Origin: Sequoia sempervirens
Lineage: Eukaryota > Streptophyta > Pinopsida > Cupressales > Cupressaceae
Assembly (NCBI GenBank): GCA_007258455.2
Contig: VDFB02000003.1
Location: forward strand, 39,356,248 to 39,420,247
Reading direction: 5' to 3'
Length of the DNA stretch: 64,000 nt
Below the pieces are notes generated by a model that made no database searches, had not been told where the DNA came from, and was given only the letters and a program-made list of their open reading frames with translations. Below are positions 54,105 to 64,000 of this stretch, in pieces (the first letter of the stretch is position 1; every line of letters begins with the position of its first letter). Position numbers and translations under genes: made by a program.

Positions 54105-56847
54105 CCACGCTTATGCTTCTTTACAACATTGGGTCAGTTCAAGTTGTTTTTTCACAAGGATAATTGCTTTTAAATGTTAAATACCTAAAACATAGTTTTA
54201 TCTAGAAATCATATTTTCTTGTATTTTGGTTTAGGTTGAGTAGAGTTGAAGTTCTACAGACAAATTCCTAAAAGCCAACCAACTATGGTGATCAGTGCAG
54301 ATTCATGGTTAAATTTCATAGACGAGCCATAAACTGAAGACCGGATTTAGATACATGAAGATGGCCCAGCCTTTGAAATGTAGTTTCACTAGAAGAAGTT
54401 TGAGATTGCAAGGATACCGATATATGTGTGGTTGATCAAACCTTTTTAATTATGTCACAGATAACTGTTAGGGTTTGGTAAATGCTCCTTTGTATATTGA
54501 GGGCTAAAGGTCAAGTGATAGTAAGTAATTATTAGGGCTTGGTAAATGCTCATATGTGTATTTAGGTTAAAGTAGAATGTAATTGTTTGTGCACATCAAG
54601 AACAGTGTAATGTTTTAGGTGCAATCAATTTAAATATGCACATTCCAGCACTTCCAAATGAACCAATAATTATATGCCAGAAGCCATTTCCTTCCAACTG
54701 ACATTGTTTCATGCTGTTGTCTCTCAAGAATTCTCTGCAGTTCGATATACATCATGATTGTATGTTCAGATGACTCATCAGAGGGATTGTGACTGAATTT
54801 TTCAAACTTGGTGTGAATTCACCAGGAACTAAAAATACGGTAAAGTTATCATTGGATGTCTATAAGCTATGCTTTAAAACATGACAACTCTTTCTCGCTG
54901 GTACACACAATGGGAACTTTCAGTCACAGAAGTATCCTTATAGACAGAGTAGGCACCAGAATGACCAGTCATGACAGCTGCCATGGATGTTTGCAATGGC
55001 ATTTAAATGATTTTGAAGGAGGTGTTTAAACAACATTAGTGAGTTGGTTTGAAAGACTACTAGCAAATTTAAGAAATTTAACAATTCTGCATTTGTATCT
55101 CTTGCTCCTTGCTATTTCCATTCACCAGCCCTGTTCCTGGATGAGCCGCTCTCACTATTCAACACTATGCTTGTTTTAAAATCTATATAGTGGCAGAGTT
55201 TTACTTGACTAACCATTAGAGAGTATCTCATTGGGTGAACATATAGAGTAATGTAGTAACGATTCAACACAATCACTGTGCATCTGACTGAGTTGCATGA
55301 ATGGTTGAAAGTTTGAAACTATTTCAATGGTCTTTGGACATCAGTCTAAAGAAGATCCTAATGAGATGAGATTTATTTTTAAAATCAATGGTCTTTGTAC
55401 ACCAGTTACATGATGATTCCTTATGGGATAAGATTTCTTTTCAACTGGTTGTTGAGGGAGGTGAAATGATCTCCAGTATGGAAATAGCAACAAAAGATGG
55501 AGATTGGCCTTGTATGACAGTCTCAAAACAAGATGATCCTTATTTGAAGAAACAGTCTCTCTGCTATAACAATTCAAGACAATTGACTCTTCTCCAGGAC
55601 AAGAACCAAATAGATCAAATTGAGTTAAGATTGAGGGGGGTCAGATTAAATTAACTACTGTCCTGCATAATGGCTGCTAGCATCCCTTGCCACCAAACTG
55701 TTGACTACAGGGCTATATTCCAGCTAGTTACTGGTCACTAGTCTTTAATACATGTTATTTTCTATGCTAACGTATGGTGCATGCTGTCTGTGTCATTGTT
55801 TTTTAAATACAAGAGAATTTGTATTAAATAGTGTATAATGTTACAAAAACTCCAGACATATTGCCTTAGGTATAAACACCGGAAAAAATACAAAGTTTGC
55901 TGGAAAAAAATTACTACATAAGCGGATAAAACATAGAAAATGGCACTAAATACTTTTATACAAAGCATTGTTTTTCGTCTTCTTTGCTTTGAGAGAATAG
56001 GGATTGCGTATCTTTAAGGTTTGGGCAACTGTAGAAGCATTGGTGTTGGTAGAAGGGTACTTTGTTGTAGCAGTGACTCTTCTTTACATTGTGTGTTGAT
56101 TCCTAGCCCAGCCAACTGCCTCTCTATCAGCATGAGTATGGGCATTGATATTCCACACTTCATTGTTTGAACCTTGAGGTATATCAGCCATGTGGAAATT
56201 CATTATGTTGAAAGCCCTTTTTACTGCAAGTTGGTGCTTTTTGTGTTGGATGACCAAAGCCAACGTCCTTCATGCCCTTTTTATAGCGAGCAGCTGTTCA
56301 GTTTCCTCAGTTATAGTTTGGAGCCTTTGAAAGCTTTGCCTCAGAATCTGAAGGTATTTGGTTTACCTTTTTAGGCATTCTTGGATGGCAGTCTGATTAT
56401 CTTGGATGCCATTGCTGTCCTATAAGTCCATTATGTAGCAGTCTAATTAACTCTGTAGCACCTATTAAGTCTTATCCATATAAGCTATGTTGGAATGCTC
56501 TCTTTGCCTTGCATCGTAACCTGATGGGTGATTGTGGAATTGCATGAGATGATTTTTTATGTTTTTGGCTGCGGTCCTGATACAATACCATATTTTCTTC
56601 TCTCCTGTTAAACAAAAACTTAATTAAAGGATAGGTTTAACTGCAATTGATGTTATAAGATGAATGCAGGGATTCTAGTGTGTGTTTAATGGCAGTTAGT
56701 AAATGTGCTTGATGCATGGAAAGTATTCATACATCTAGAAATAGGTCTCATAATTTTGAGGTTTTTAATCACTCAACATTCCCTGTGAAGGAATATGTTG
56801 AGCTGGGCTTTGGTATTCTATTAATTGGCATATGCATCTATGAGTAG

Positions 56848-57109
56848 GTTCGCAGAGGAACTGAGAGAGCTGAGGTTCATAGCATTGCTTTATCTCCTAG
56901 TGCTCAATGGCTTGCAGTTTCTAGTGATAAGGGTACTGTCCATATATTTGGTCTCAAAGTACAGGTGGCAGGAGAAGTTTCAAGTAATCTGAATGTAAAT
57001 ACTATGGAACAGTTGTCAGGGTCATCTAACTTGCCTGATGGTTCCTATGAGATTCTTGTTGCCCCAAACACAGGAGCAAAACCTAGCTCTTCGCTTGATT
57101 TCATGAAAG
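56848..57109 (+). CDS. ATG18A: ATG18a-like coding exon 2
   Basis: Begins [20 protein letters not shown]. The VRRG box corresponds to the F/L-RRG lipid-binding motif of PROPPINs, whose two Arg contact PI3[19 protein letters not shown] follows, then a Ser/Asn-rich loop (blade 6 membrane loop region) ending LDFMK plus one base. The acceptor is gagtag at 56847 and the donor gtgagt at 57110. Confidence 0.88.
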
Positions 57110-57208
57110 GTGAGTAGCTAACCCTGTGTATTTATGCATTGCTATTGATCGATATATTTAGAGTTTTAGGAATATGGTTATGGTTATAAAGATCTGTTAT
57201 TCATGCAG

Positions 57209-57332
57209 GAATTTTGCCAAAATATTTTAGCTCAGAATGGTCCTTTGCTCGGTATCATTTGCCTGAGAATACAAGGTTTCATATTGCCTTTGGAAAGCAG
57301 AATACTGTTATGATTGTTGGGTTGGATGGAAG
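57209..57332 (+). CDS. ATG18A: ATG18a-like coding exon 3
   Basis: Reads [20 protein letters not shown], then [18 protein letters not shown], the last propeller blade of ATG18a. The first codon (Gly) is shared with exon 2 and the last (Ser) with exon 4. Splice signals are ttcatgcag and gtagta. Confidence 0.88.
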
Positions 57333-57405
57333 GTAGTACCATCTTATGCATTTAACTTTTTTGATACAATTCTATGTTGTCATGTACTATGAGATTTCAG
57401 AGGGT

Positions 57406-57440
57406 GTGATATGATGTGAATAGCATTCGCATCATATCAC
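57406..57440. repeat. Short perfect-type inverted repeat in intron 3
   Basis: Gtgatatgatgtgaat, a 3-base loop, then attcgcatcatatcac. The arms are 16 bases with one mismatch, a G-T pair in DNA terms. Confidence 0.7.
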
Positions 57441-57508
57441 ATATAGTACACTATTATGCATTAATCTCAAGCTTTGACCCAAAACAACTTTTTCTGTTTC
57501 AATTGCAG

Positions 57509-57605
57509 CTTCTACAGATGTGCATTTGATCCGATGCATGGTGGAGAAATGACAAAGAAAGAACATGTGAGTTTGTTAGAGTCTGACAAAACAATTGCAA
57601 AATAG
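57509..57605 (+). CDS. ATG18A: ATG18a-like coding exon 4 with stop
   Basis: Reads FYRCAFDPMHGGEMTKKEHV and ends with SLLESDKTIAK and tag at 57603-57605. FYRC-FDP-GGEM is the standard ATG18a C-terminus. A gtgagt inside (after AAAGAACAT) could be an alternative donor to a further exon, but none is recognised. Confidence 0.85.
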
Positions 57606-57850
57606 TAATGGCTGTATTTGGTGTTTACTCGCCATAATAGGAAGCCTGACTTATTTCATCTTTGTTTAATAAAGCCCTCTGAAAGCTAAATTAATTGTAA
57701 ATAATATTTTCATTTTGTGCAAATTAGAGGGTACAATCTAGATTCTTTTCTTCTACAGAGCTTTGAAAGGGAAGTTTGATTTCTTTCCGTCCATGCAAAC
57801 TTTGAATAAGTTGCTTGAGCTGTATCAATAAATAAATAAGAAGACTCAAT
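57606..57850 (+). other. Likely 3' UTR of the ATG18-like gene
   Basis: T-rich, with aataaataaataag at about 57827-57840 as a likely polyadenylation signal. The cleavage site is not visible. Confidence 0.5.
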
Positions 57851-60780
57851 ACTATTCATCAAGTTTGTAAAGAATCAAGGTTGGGATTCGCCCTTTCAAG
57901 CTATTGATAATAATCTGAACTAGTTTATTTTTATTTTAAAGATTATGTTTGAATGGAGAAACTATAACTACAATGGGAATCTGCTCTTAATTTTGTTCCA
58001 AAGATTGTGCTTTAATGGACCACCCCATAAAAAAAAAGATCTTGTATTCAGGTACTGTTGTTTTAGTGGGAAAATAGCGAGTACAAATTTAAAAAAATGT
58101 AATATTTTATTTGGAATTAAACTATAAAACTTTCAAGGTAAAGTAGTGCACATATGAACGCTAAATATGGGCAACATATTTTGAGGATATCTTACGAAGT
58201 GAAAATCTTAAAATTAGTGTTGGCCTTGTTAAATTGCAAATATTATTTCATGTCACTTATGGGCATGCAACTAAGGGCACACAGTTGAACCTCTTGCATG
58301 ATTTTAAATGAATAGCCCGAGGCATTCCTGTGAAATAAATTTATTTTTGTTCTTGTGATGAATAATTGTAAAGACACAATGTTGATTGTGTAGCTAGGTT
58401 TTGGCTAAACAAGAACAAAGTAAGATGAGACGCCTTTTGAAATTAGAGGGAACTCAAGCTGCAAAATCAGTCCTGTAAAATGTTCTATTTTATTACATGT
58501 TTATCCAGATGAAATAAAATATGCCAATAGCTTTAGTCAAGAAGTTTGATTTAATTAATTGAACTTTTACTCTTTATGCAATGAGGTTGATTATTGTTAA
58601 GAAAAAAATAAAATAAAATGTACGTAGTCCTAATATAATCAATTCATCAATGGATTCCATACCTATTAATAATAAGTGATATTAGAGTAATGTTTCTACG
58701 TCCATATTTCATTTCGTCTTGAAAATGACTGAAAATTCAAGTAATGTGTAGAAAAGAAACACACCATGAATCCCATAAGTGATGTGTACCTGTATTATCT
58801 TTATCTAAACTAAAGATAGACAACTTATCTATTTTTAATTAATAATTGTTTTTTTAATAGAATAAAAATACAAATAAAATATTAGAGTATATTTTAGATT
58901 TGAATTTTTTTAGATGAGTTTCTTTATAGAAATGGAAATAAGGAGAGGGATTAGAACATTTTAATTGTTTTTTTATTTGGTGGACTGCCATTGCTTTGTT
59001 TTGAATTTGTTTGGATCATGAGAAATCTAGTAGTTGCATTAGAGTTTTCATATATTTGCATCTTTAAGATGCTATTATGTGCATCTTATCCTCATATATT
59101 TATTTATTTAATAAGTAGAATATGATTTTTTATGGTTGTTTGAATGTGTGAGGATATATATGTGATGTGATATCAAAAGGCACACATTAAAATGAAAAAA
59201 AAACTTTTAATCATTACAAACGTGACTATGCATAGTCTTGTCTAGGGGACATAATTGTGGGTGTGGCCATGTCTAAGGTGGTGAAATGACATGACCAAGG
59301 TGGAGCTAGGGTGTTTGGGTTTCAAAAGGTTAGATGTGGCATGGGCTATGAGATTAGGGTTGTTTAATGTGCCAAACAATTATAAAGAGTCATTATCATG
59401 CTTATTAAACAAAGGTGTTAAAAGTGTGAAACAAAGAAAAAAATGATAACTATAATTTTCATCTCTATGTTTTTCCTCTATGTACCATATGTATGATGAG
59501 TTTAAACAAATCAAGTATGCACAAATAAAAGTAACACAGTCAAGGATATGGGACTCAATGAAAGGTAGCTTTCTCCCTGTAGGCAAACCACACAATCCAT
59601 ACACAATTTGAATTTTATTACACACAAATTAGAAGTATTATATCATGTTTTCTCATATCAAAACAATTCTAATCAACACTAATTGTTTCAACCCTACATG
59701 CAAATCAACAAAACATTTGTTGATACCTATTATTAAATGAATCCCAACTCTTTAATCCCAATACCAAAATATGACATTCAATAACTTATATACTAACTCT
59801 AGGAAAATTTTGATAAGAGTTCCCCCTTATAAAACCCACTTTCTAGACTTGCAAATTAAAGCTATTAATATCTGAAGTGCAACACTAAATCTTTGATATT
59901 TGAAGTGCAATACTAAATCCCTACTATCTAAAGCGCAACATCAAATCCCTACAAAAGCAACTTCAATCTTGAATTCCTTTTGGTCTCCTCTATTCTAGGT
60001 GCTCCCTAGTTTTCTCATTAGTTCTTTTGATGACTTGCAAACAAATATCACTTTATCTCTTGGCATGCTATCACTCTCTTTTGAAAGCTAGCATTTCTCT
60101 TTCCAAACAAATGAATTTATGTTTTTTTTTTATCAAAATGGGATGCACAAACCAAATGGGTCCTTCTTGAGATTGTGATCCCTAAAGTAATAATTACTTC
60201 TAACATGGTGCCCAAATTAATGAGGAAATATCTTTTGGTCAAAATTAACTCATAATCAATTCAAAGTATCCCAATGAATGCCCTCTCTAACATGCATAAT
60301 AAAATAATGTTTCTCCAATGTGGACTAGAAAAGTCAAAGATGTCAAGTAACTCTTTTATGATGTGCCATAGATGCCCTTACATGTTATATATTTCATATG
60401 TAATCCCTTTATTGAAAAGACATCATGAGCTAGAAGAATCAAATTGCAAGTGGTAAGATAGTATCTCCAAGATTCCCACCAAGTGAAACTTCTACATTAA
60501 AAGATAAATTATATGTAAATGCTAAAACTAAAATCCTTATATGAGATTAGGATTCTTCAATTCCATGAGAAGTCATAAGCATGGGCCACATAAGTAAATA
60601 GAATCATTCTAAAGATTTCAACCAAAGGTGAATGTTCAAATGAGAGAAAATATCTAAATTTGAAAATTTAAGTATAGATATTCCATCTTGTAATGGTAAA
60701 TTTAGGGTTAGACCACAAAAATCTAAAATTATATGTTTTTAGTTGTTGATAGCATGACCCTTGAGATGCTATAACAAATC
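57851..60780. other. AT-rich intergenic DNA without recognisable genes
   Basis: I see only short open frames on either strand, with no known protein words, and no clear repeat. Local duplicated phrases (for example tctttgatatttgaagtgcaa near 59890) are minor. Confidence 0.5.
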
Positions 60781-60814
60781 TAGTCTTGGTTTTACTGATA
60801 TATAGAAGAATAAG

Positions 60815-61288
60815 GTGATTGAGCAACAAATGAAGTCTATTGTTGAGAGTTTAGAAGAGAATGGATCCGAAAGTTCAAAATCTGAGCAAGTTGTTGTAAT
60901 AAATGAAAGCAAGGTGTTGAATGATGGTTTCATTCAAGTGCACAGACATAATAGGAGATCCAAAAGACAAGCCTTTAGAGGACAAGGATACAATACCAGG
61001 TTTAATAATTTTGTTTCTAAATACTGTTTTAATTGCAATCATTTTGGTCATAAGGCTGTGAATTGTAGAAAGGCCTTGAAAAGAAATAACTTTGTTTGTA
61101 GAAATGCATTTGCACCTTTGTATAATTTCAATATTATTTGTCACAAATACAACAATTTTGGATATATTGCTAGAAACTGTAAAAGCAACTTTGTGAGTGC
61201 TCCTATATTGGACACAAAAGGAAATAAGTCAGAAGGTCAGAATAATGAAGTAGATAAGGGTTGGAAGAAGAAACCAAAAGAGAAATGA
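60815..61288 (+). pseudogene. gag: Copia gag C-terminus with zinc knuckles
   Basis: Starts in frame at 60815 (MIEQQMKSIVESLEENGSES). The first knuckle is CFNCNHFGHKAVNC (C-x2-C-x4-H-x4-C intact). The second, ICHKYNNFGYIARNC, has lost its second Cys and its His to Tyr. A Lys-rich end reads GWKKKPKEK. The N-terminal capsid part is missing upstream, so this is a truncated gag. Confidence 0.75.
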
Positions 61289-61300
61289 TAAGAGAAATCC

Positions 61301-61735
61301 ATGGTGGCTCAAATAACATTACATGCCCAAAAGGAGAAGAATCTATGGATTATTGGCAGTAGATTCGTAGTTCACATGAATAGAGATAAGAGCAAGTTCA
61401 TGCACTTCAAGAAGTTTGATGGAGGAGCTATAACTCTTGGCAACAATTTTGTTGCTAAGATTATTGATAAGGGTATTTTGATTCTTGATGGCAGAAAGAC
61501 TAAAACTCATGATGTCCTATATGTGGAAGGACTAAATCATAGTCTTTTGAGTGTAAGTCAAATGTGTGATAAAGGTTACAATCTATCATTTAGTGCTAAG
61601 GGTTGTAAAATCAGAAAAATTGGTATAGGTGAGCTAGTTGCAAAAGGAAGTAGGATTGATAGTGATGCATGTCATCTCAGTGTGGTAAATGGACATAATT
61701 GCTTTTCAATACAAAGAGAAAAGAGTTGGCTCTAG
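61301..61735 (+). pseudogene. Copia protease and pre-integrase region
   Basis: Begins LWIIGSRFVVHMNRDKSKF; copia proteases normally have W-x-x-D-S-G-A/C-S-x-H-M here, so D-S-G is replaced by G-S-R. Then ITLGNNFVAKIIDKG, DVLYVEGLNHSLLSVSQMCD and the Gly/Leu-rich end. Loss of the active Asp makes it inactive. Confidence 0.75.
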
Positions 61736-62370
61736 CACATAAGACCGAGACACATCAAATTTGATGATCTTGTGAAGATTAGTTCAAAAGTAATGGTAAG
61801 AGACATGCCAAAGATCAAGAAGCCCCAATCTACTCATTGCAAACCATGTCATGAGGGAAAACATACAAGGAACAAATTTTCTACTAAGGAATATTCTACA
61901 ACAAAGCCACTGTATTTGATTCATACTAAGCTATGTGGACCAATGAGGACAAAAAACATACAAGGTGACAGGTATTTTATGATGCTTATTGATGATTATT
62001 CTAGAATGACTTGGATTACTTTTCTAAAAGAAAAATTAGAAGTTTTTGAGAAGTTTAAAGCATTTAAACCTATGGTTGAGAATGAAACCAAAAGAACAAC
62101 CAAATTTTTAAGATCAGACAGAGGTGGAGAATTCACTTCTAACAAGTATGATGAATTCTATGAGCTGCATGAGATTCAGAGATAATTTTCTTCTCCTAGA
62201 ACTCTGCAACAAAATTGAGTAGTTGAGAGGAAAAATCTGATTGTATAGGAGATAGCCAAAACAATTTTAAGTCAAGAAAATTTGTTAGATATGTATTGGA
62301 GAAAAGTTGTTCAAACTGCAATGTACATTTTGAATAGAGCTCAAATCAAACCAAAGAATATAAAACACCA
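61736..62370 (+). pseudogene. Copia integrase
   Basis: After a stop at 61732 come RHIKFDDLVKI-like words, then HCKPCHEGKHTRNKFS (zinc-binding Cys pair). The core has LIHTKLCGPMRTKNIQGDRY (usual D of HTD is K), MMLIDDYSRMTWITFLKEK, and FLRSDRGGEFTSNKYDEF (second Asp). After a stop at 62183 the usual GVVERKN block appears as VVERKNLI, retaining Glu, and INRAQIKPK-type words end it. Confidence 0.75.
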
Positions 62371-63560
62371 TATGAATTGTGGAAAGGAAGACCGACTTCA
62401 ATTAGACATCTTAGGATATTTGGAAGCAAATGCTACATCAAAAGTGATGAAGAACATTTGGGTAAGTTTGATTCTAGATCTGATGAAGGTATTTTTCTTG
62501 GTTATTCTATGATAAGCAAGGCATATAGATGCTATAACAAAAGACTGAAAAGGATTGTGGAAAGTGTCAATGTAAGTATTGATGAAACAATACAGTCTAT
62601 AGATACTCTAGATGAAGAAGATAATGAATACCTAATCTACAATAGTGGTGAAGACTTAAAAATTGACTTTGAGAATATAGTTACAAAGACTCTAGCAAGG
62701 TATGTTCAAAAGCACCATTTTGATGATCAAATTATCGGAGATAAAGATAGTGGGGTTCAAACCCAAAGGAGAATTGAGAAAGAAAATGAATAGGTACACT
62801 TTGCATTATTATCAAAAATTGAACCAAGCTCCTATGCGGAGGAACACAAAGAGAAAGGTTGGTTAGATTCTATGGAGGAAGACTTGAATCAGATTAAGAA
62901 AAATGAAACTTGGGAATTAGTTCTGAGACCCAAAGACAAAAAAGTTATCGGTACCAATTGGATCTTTATAAATAAATTGAATGAAGAGGGAAAAGTGTTT
63001 GGAACAAGACCATATTTGTATGCAAAGGTTATGCTCAGGTTGAGGGAATTGATTTTGAATAGACATTTACTTCGGCAGCAAGGTTGGAAGCAATAAAAAT
63101 GTTTTTGGCCTTATCAACATTCAAGAGTTTCAAGGTATATTAGATGGATGTTAAGTTTTCATTTTTGAATGGACAATTAGAAGAAGAAGCCTACATTGAA
63201 CAACTAGAAGGATTCCAATGTTTAGAGAATCTGGATTTTGTGTGTGGACTAAAAAAAGAACTTTATGAACTTAAATAGGCTCCTAGAGTATGGAATTCAA
63301 GATTAGATGGATATCTAAAACACAAAAGTTTTAGGAGAAGTAGCACAAATAGTTACTTATACATAAAAATAGGATCAATTATTGATTGTTGTTGTTTATG
63401 TTGATGACATTATCTTTGGTAGTAGAAGTGATGTTATGTGCAAATGGTTCTAGGATGCAATGTAGAATGAATTTGAAATGTCAATGCTTGGTGAGTTGTC
63501 TTTCTTTCTTGGCTTACTGATCTCTCAATAAAATAAAGGTATATTAATTTCTTAGAACAA
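62371..63560 (+). pseudogene. Copia integrase tail and reverse transcriptase
   Basis: HLRIFGSKCYIKSDEEHLG and GIFLGYSMISKAYRCYNKRL are the integrase C-terminal words (62416-62550). RT starts at MEEDLNQIKKNETWELV (62872). After frame changes come MDVKFSFLNGQLEEEAYIEQ, ECGLKKELYELK-like and the catalytic VVVYVDDIIFGSRSDV (about 63388-63435; YVDD intact), then FEMSMLGELSFFLGLLISQ. Several stops lie between. Confidence 0.8.
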
Positions 63561-64000
63561 GTACATTAAGGAGATGTTGAGCAATTTTAAGATAGAAGAA
63601 TCCAAACCAATGATTACACCTATGGTTAATGGGTGTAAATTGGGAAAGGATGATGAATTTTCTCTAATAGACTAGTCTTTGTATAGGTCAATGATTGGAA
63701 GTTTGTTGTATGTAACTGCAACTAGACCAAATATAATACACGTAGTTGGGAAGGTAGCTAGGTTTCAGGCGGTGCCTAAAGAAACTCATGTCAAAGCTAT
63801 AAAAATAATATTCAAATATCTGAAGGCTACAATAGATTTTGGTTTGTGGTATCCCAAGATTGATAACTTCACACTAATTGCATACAAAAATGTAGATTGG
63901 AAAGGAAGTATAGATGATTGGAAAAGCACAAGCGGTGGAGATTTATTTATTGGTGAGAGTCTTGTATCTTGGTTAAAAAAGAAGGATTTAGTATCTTTAT
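63561..64000 (+). pseudogene. Copia RNase H, cut by window edge
   Basis: Reads CKLGKDDEFSLID, then YRSMIGSLLYVTATRPNI, ARFQAVPKETHVKAIK, FKYLKATIDFGLWYP, and GDLFIGESLVSWLKKKDLV. This is the conserved end of copia polyprotein. A few stops are visible and the end is out of the window. Confidence 0.75.

Larger units (their letters stand above)
39630..56847 (+). other. Intron 1 of the ATG18-like coding region, about 17.2 kb
   Basis: It starts gtatgg and ends gagtag. The splice joins LLQE to VRRGTERAE, the order known in plant ATG18a. The intron contains a chromovirus, a tandem duplication, a gypsy pol relic, a microsatellite and a possible LTR, listed separately. Stretches 39660-41100, 44750-45940, 50310-52190 and 54110-56840 show nothing that I can identify beyond AT-rich intron DNA. 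Confidence 0.8.
60800..64000 (+). mobile_element. Ty1/copia retrotransposon, decayed, cut by the window edge
   Basis: Order: gag zinc knuckle, protease, integrase, RT, RNase H, the copia order with integrase before RT. The N-terminal gag and 5' LTR are not recognised to the left. The right side runs past the window. At least ten stops or frame changes are present. Confidence 0.85.

Noticed and set aside
55388..55654. 88-codon plus-strand frame in ATG18 intron 1
   Set aside because: No recognisable family, overlaps a minus-strand frame, and lies inside a well-supported intron.
1..64000. tRNA, rRNA or other structured RNA genes
   Set aside because: I saw no cloverleaf with conserved A and B boxes and no rRNA words by eye; a tRNAscan/Rfam run would be decisive.

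Overview
This window is nuclear DNA of a seed plant with a very large, repeat-filled genome. A conifer or other gymnosperm is my best guess: one ordinary housekeeping gene has a 17 kb intron and a 5 kb 5'-leader intron, both packed with old, mutated transposons, and many retroelement families are present. The sequence alone does not prove the clade. Only one intact host gene is visible; nearly everything else is mobile DNA in various states of decay.

1-22273: a long Ty3/gypsy element (element 1) of the Tat lineage, recognised by its dual RNase H (a gypsy RNase H followed by a second, archaeal-type one). It has a repeat-bearing leader, gag, protease, a G-patch-like segment, RT, RNase H, second RNase H and integrase. 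On the opposite strand, between integrase and the 3' LTR, lies a plant-mobile-domain (PMD, MAIN-like) gene. The 3' LTR starts at 14595 and is split by a 6.4 kb L1-type LINE (15270-21706) flanked by an 18-bp target-site duplication. The 5' LTR is outside the window.

22274-about 32850: a second, diverged Tat element (element 2), present only from protease onward. It has the same layout, including an antisense PMD gene in the same position, and a 3' LTR from 32189. Comparing the two elements shows shared features that single-element annotation would miss: an antisense gene with its own TATA box about 80 bp before its start, a candidate first intron filled with a degenerate short tandem repeat, a hairpin beside the polypurine tract, and nine copies of a small two-stem RNA-like hairpin with compensatory changes.

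33600-57850: a plus-strand autophagy gene of the ATG18/WIPI (PROPPIN) family, ATG18a-like. A putative 5'-UTR exon ends at 33860. Four coding exons (38859-39629, 56848-57109, 57209-57332, 57509-57605) join to 417 codons. The 5'-UTR intron holds a period-127-bp tandem repeat, a LINE C-terminal fragment and a 1.25 kb terminal-inverted-repeat element with nested foldbacks. Intron 1 of the coding region (17.2 kb) holds an internally deleted chromovirus with both LTRs and target-site duplication (41140-44717), a recent 0.39 kb tandem duplication, a decayed gypsy pol, an (ACAT)n microsatellite and a possible solo LTR.

57850-60780 is AT-rich and has no recognisable gene. From 60800 to the right edge runs a decayed Ty1/copia element (gag zinc knuckle, protease, integrase, RT, RNase H).

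The most interesting system is the antisense PMD transcription unit carried in parallel by two diverged Tat elements, together with the repeated covarying hairpin motif in the same elements.
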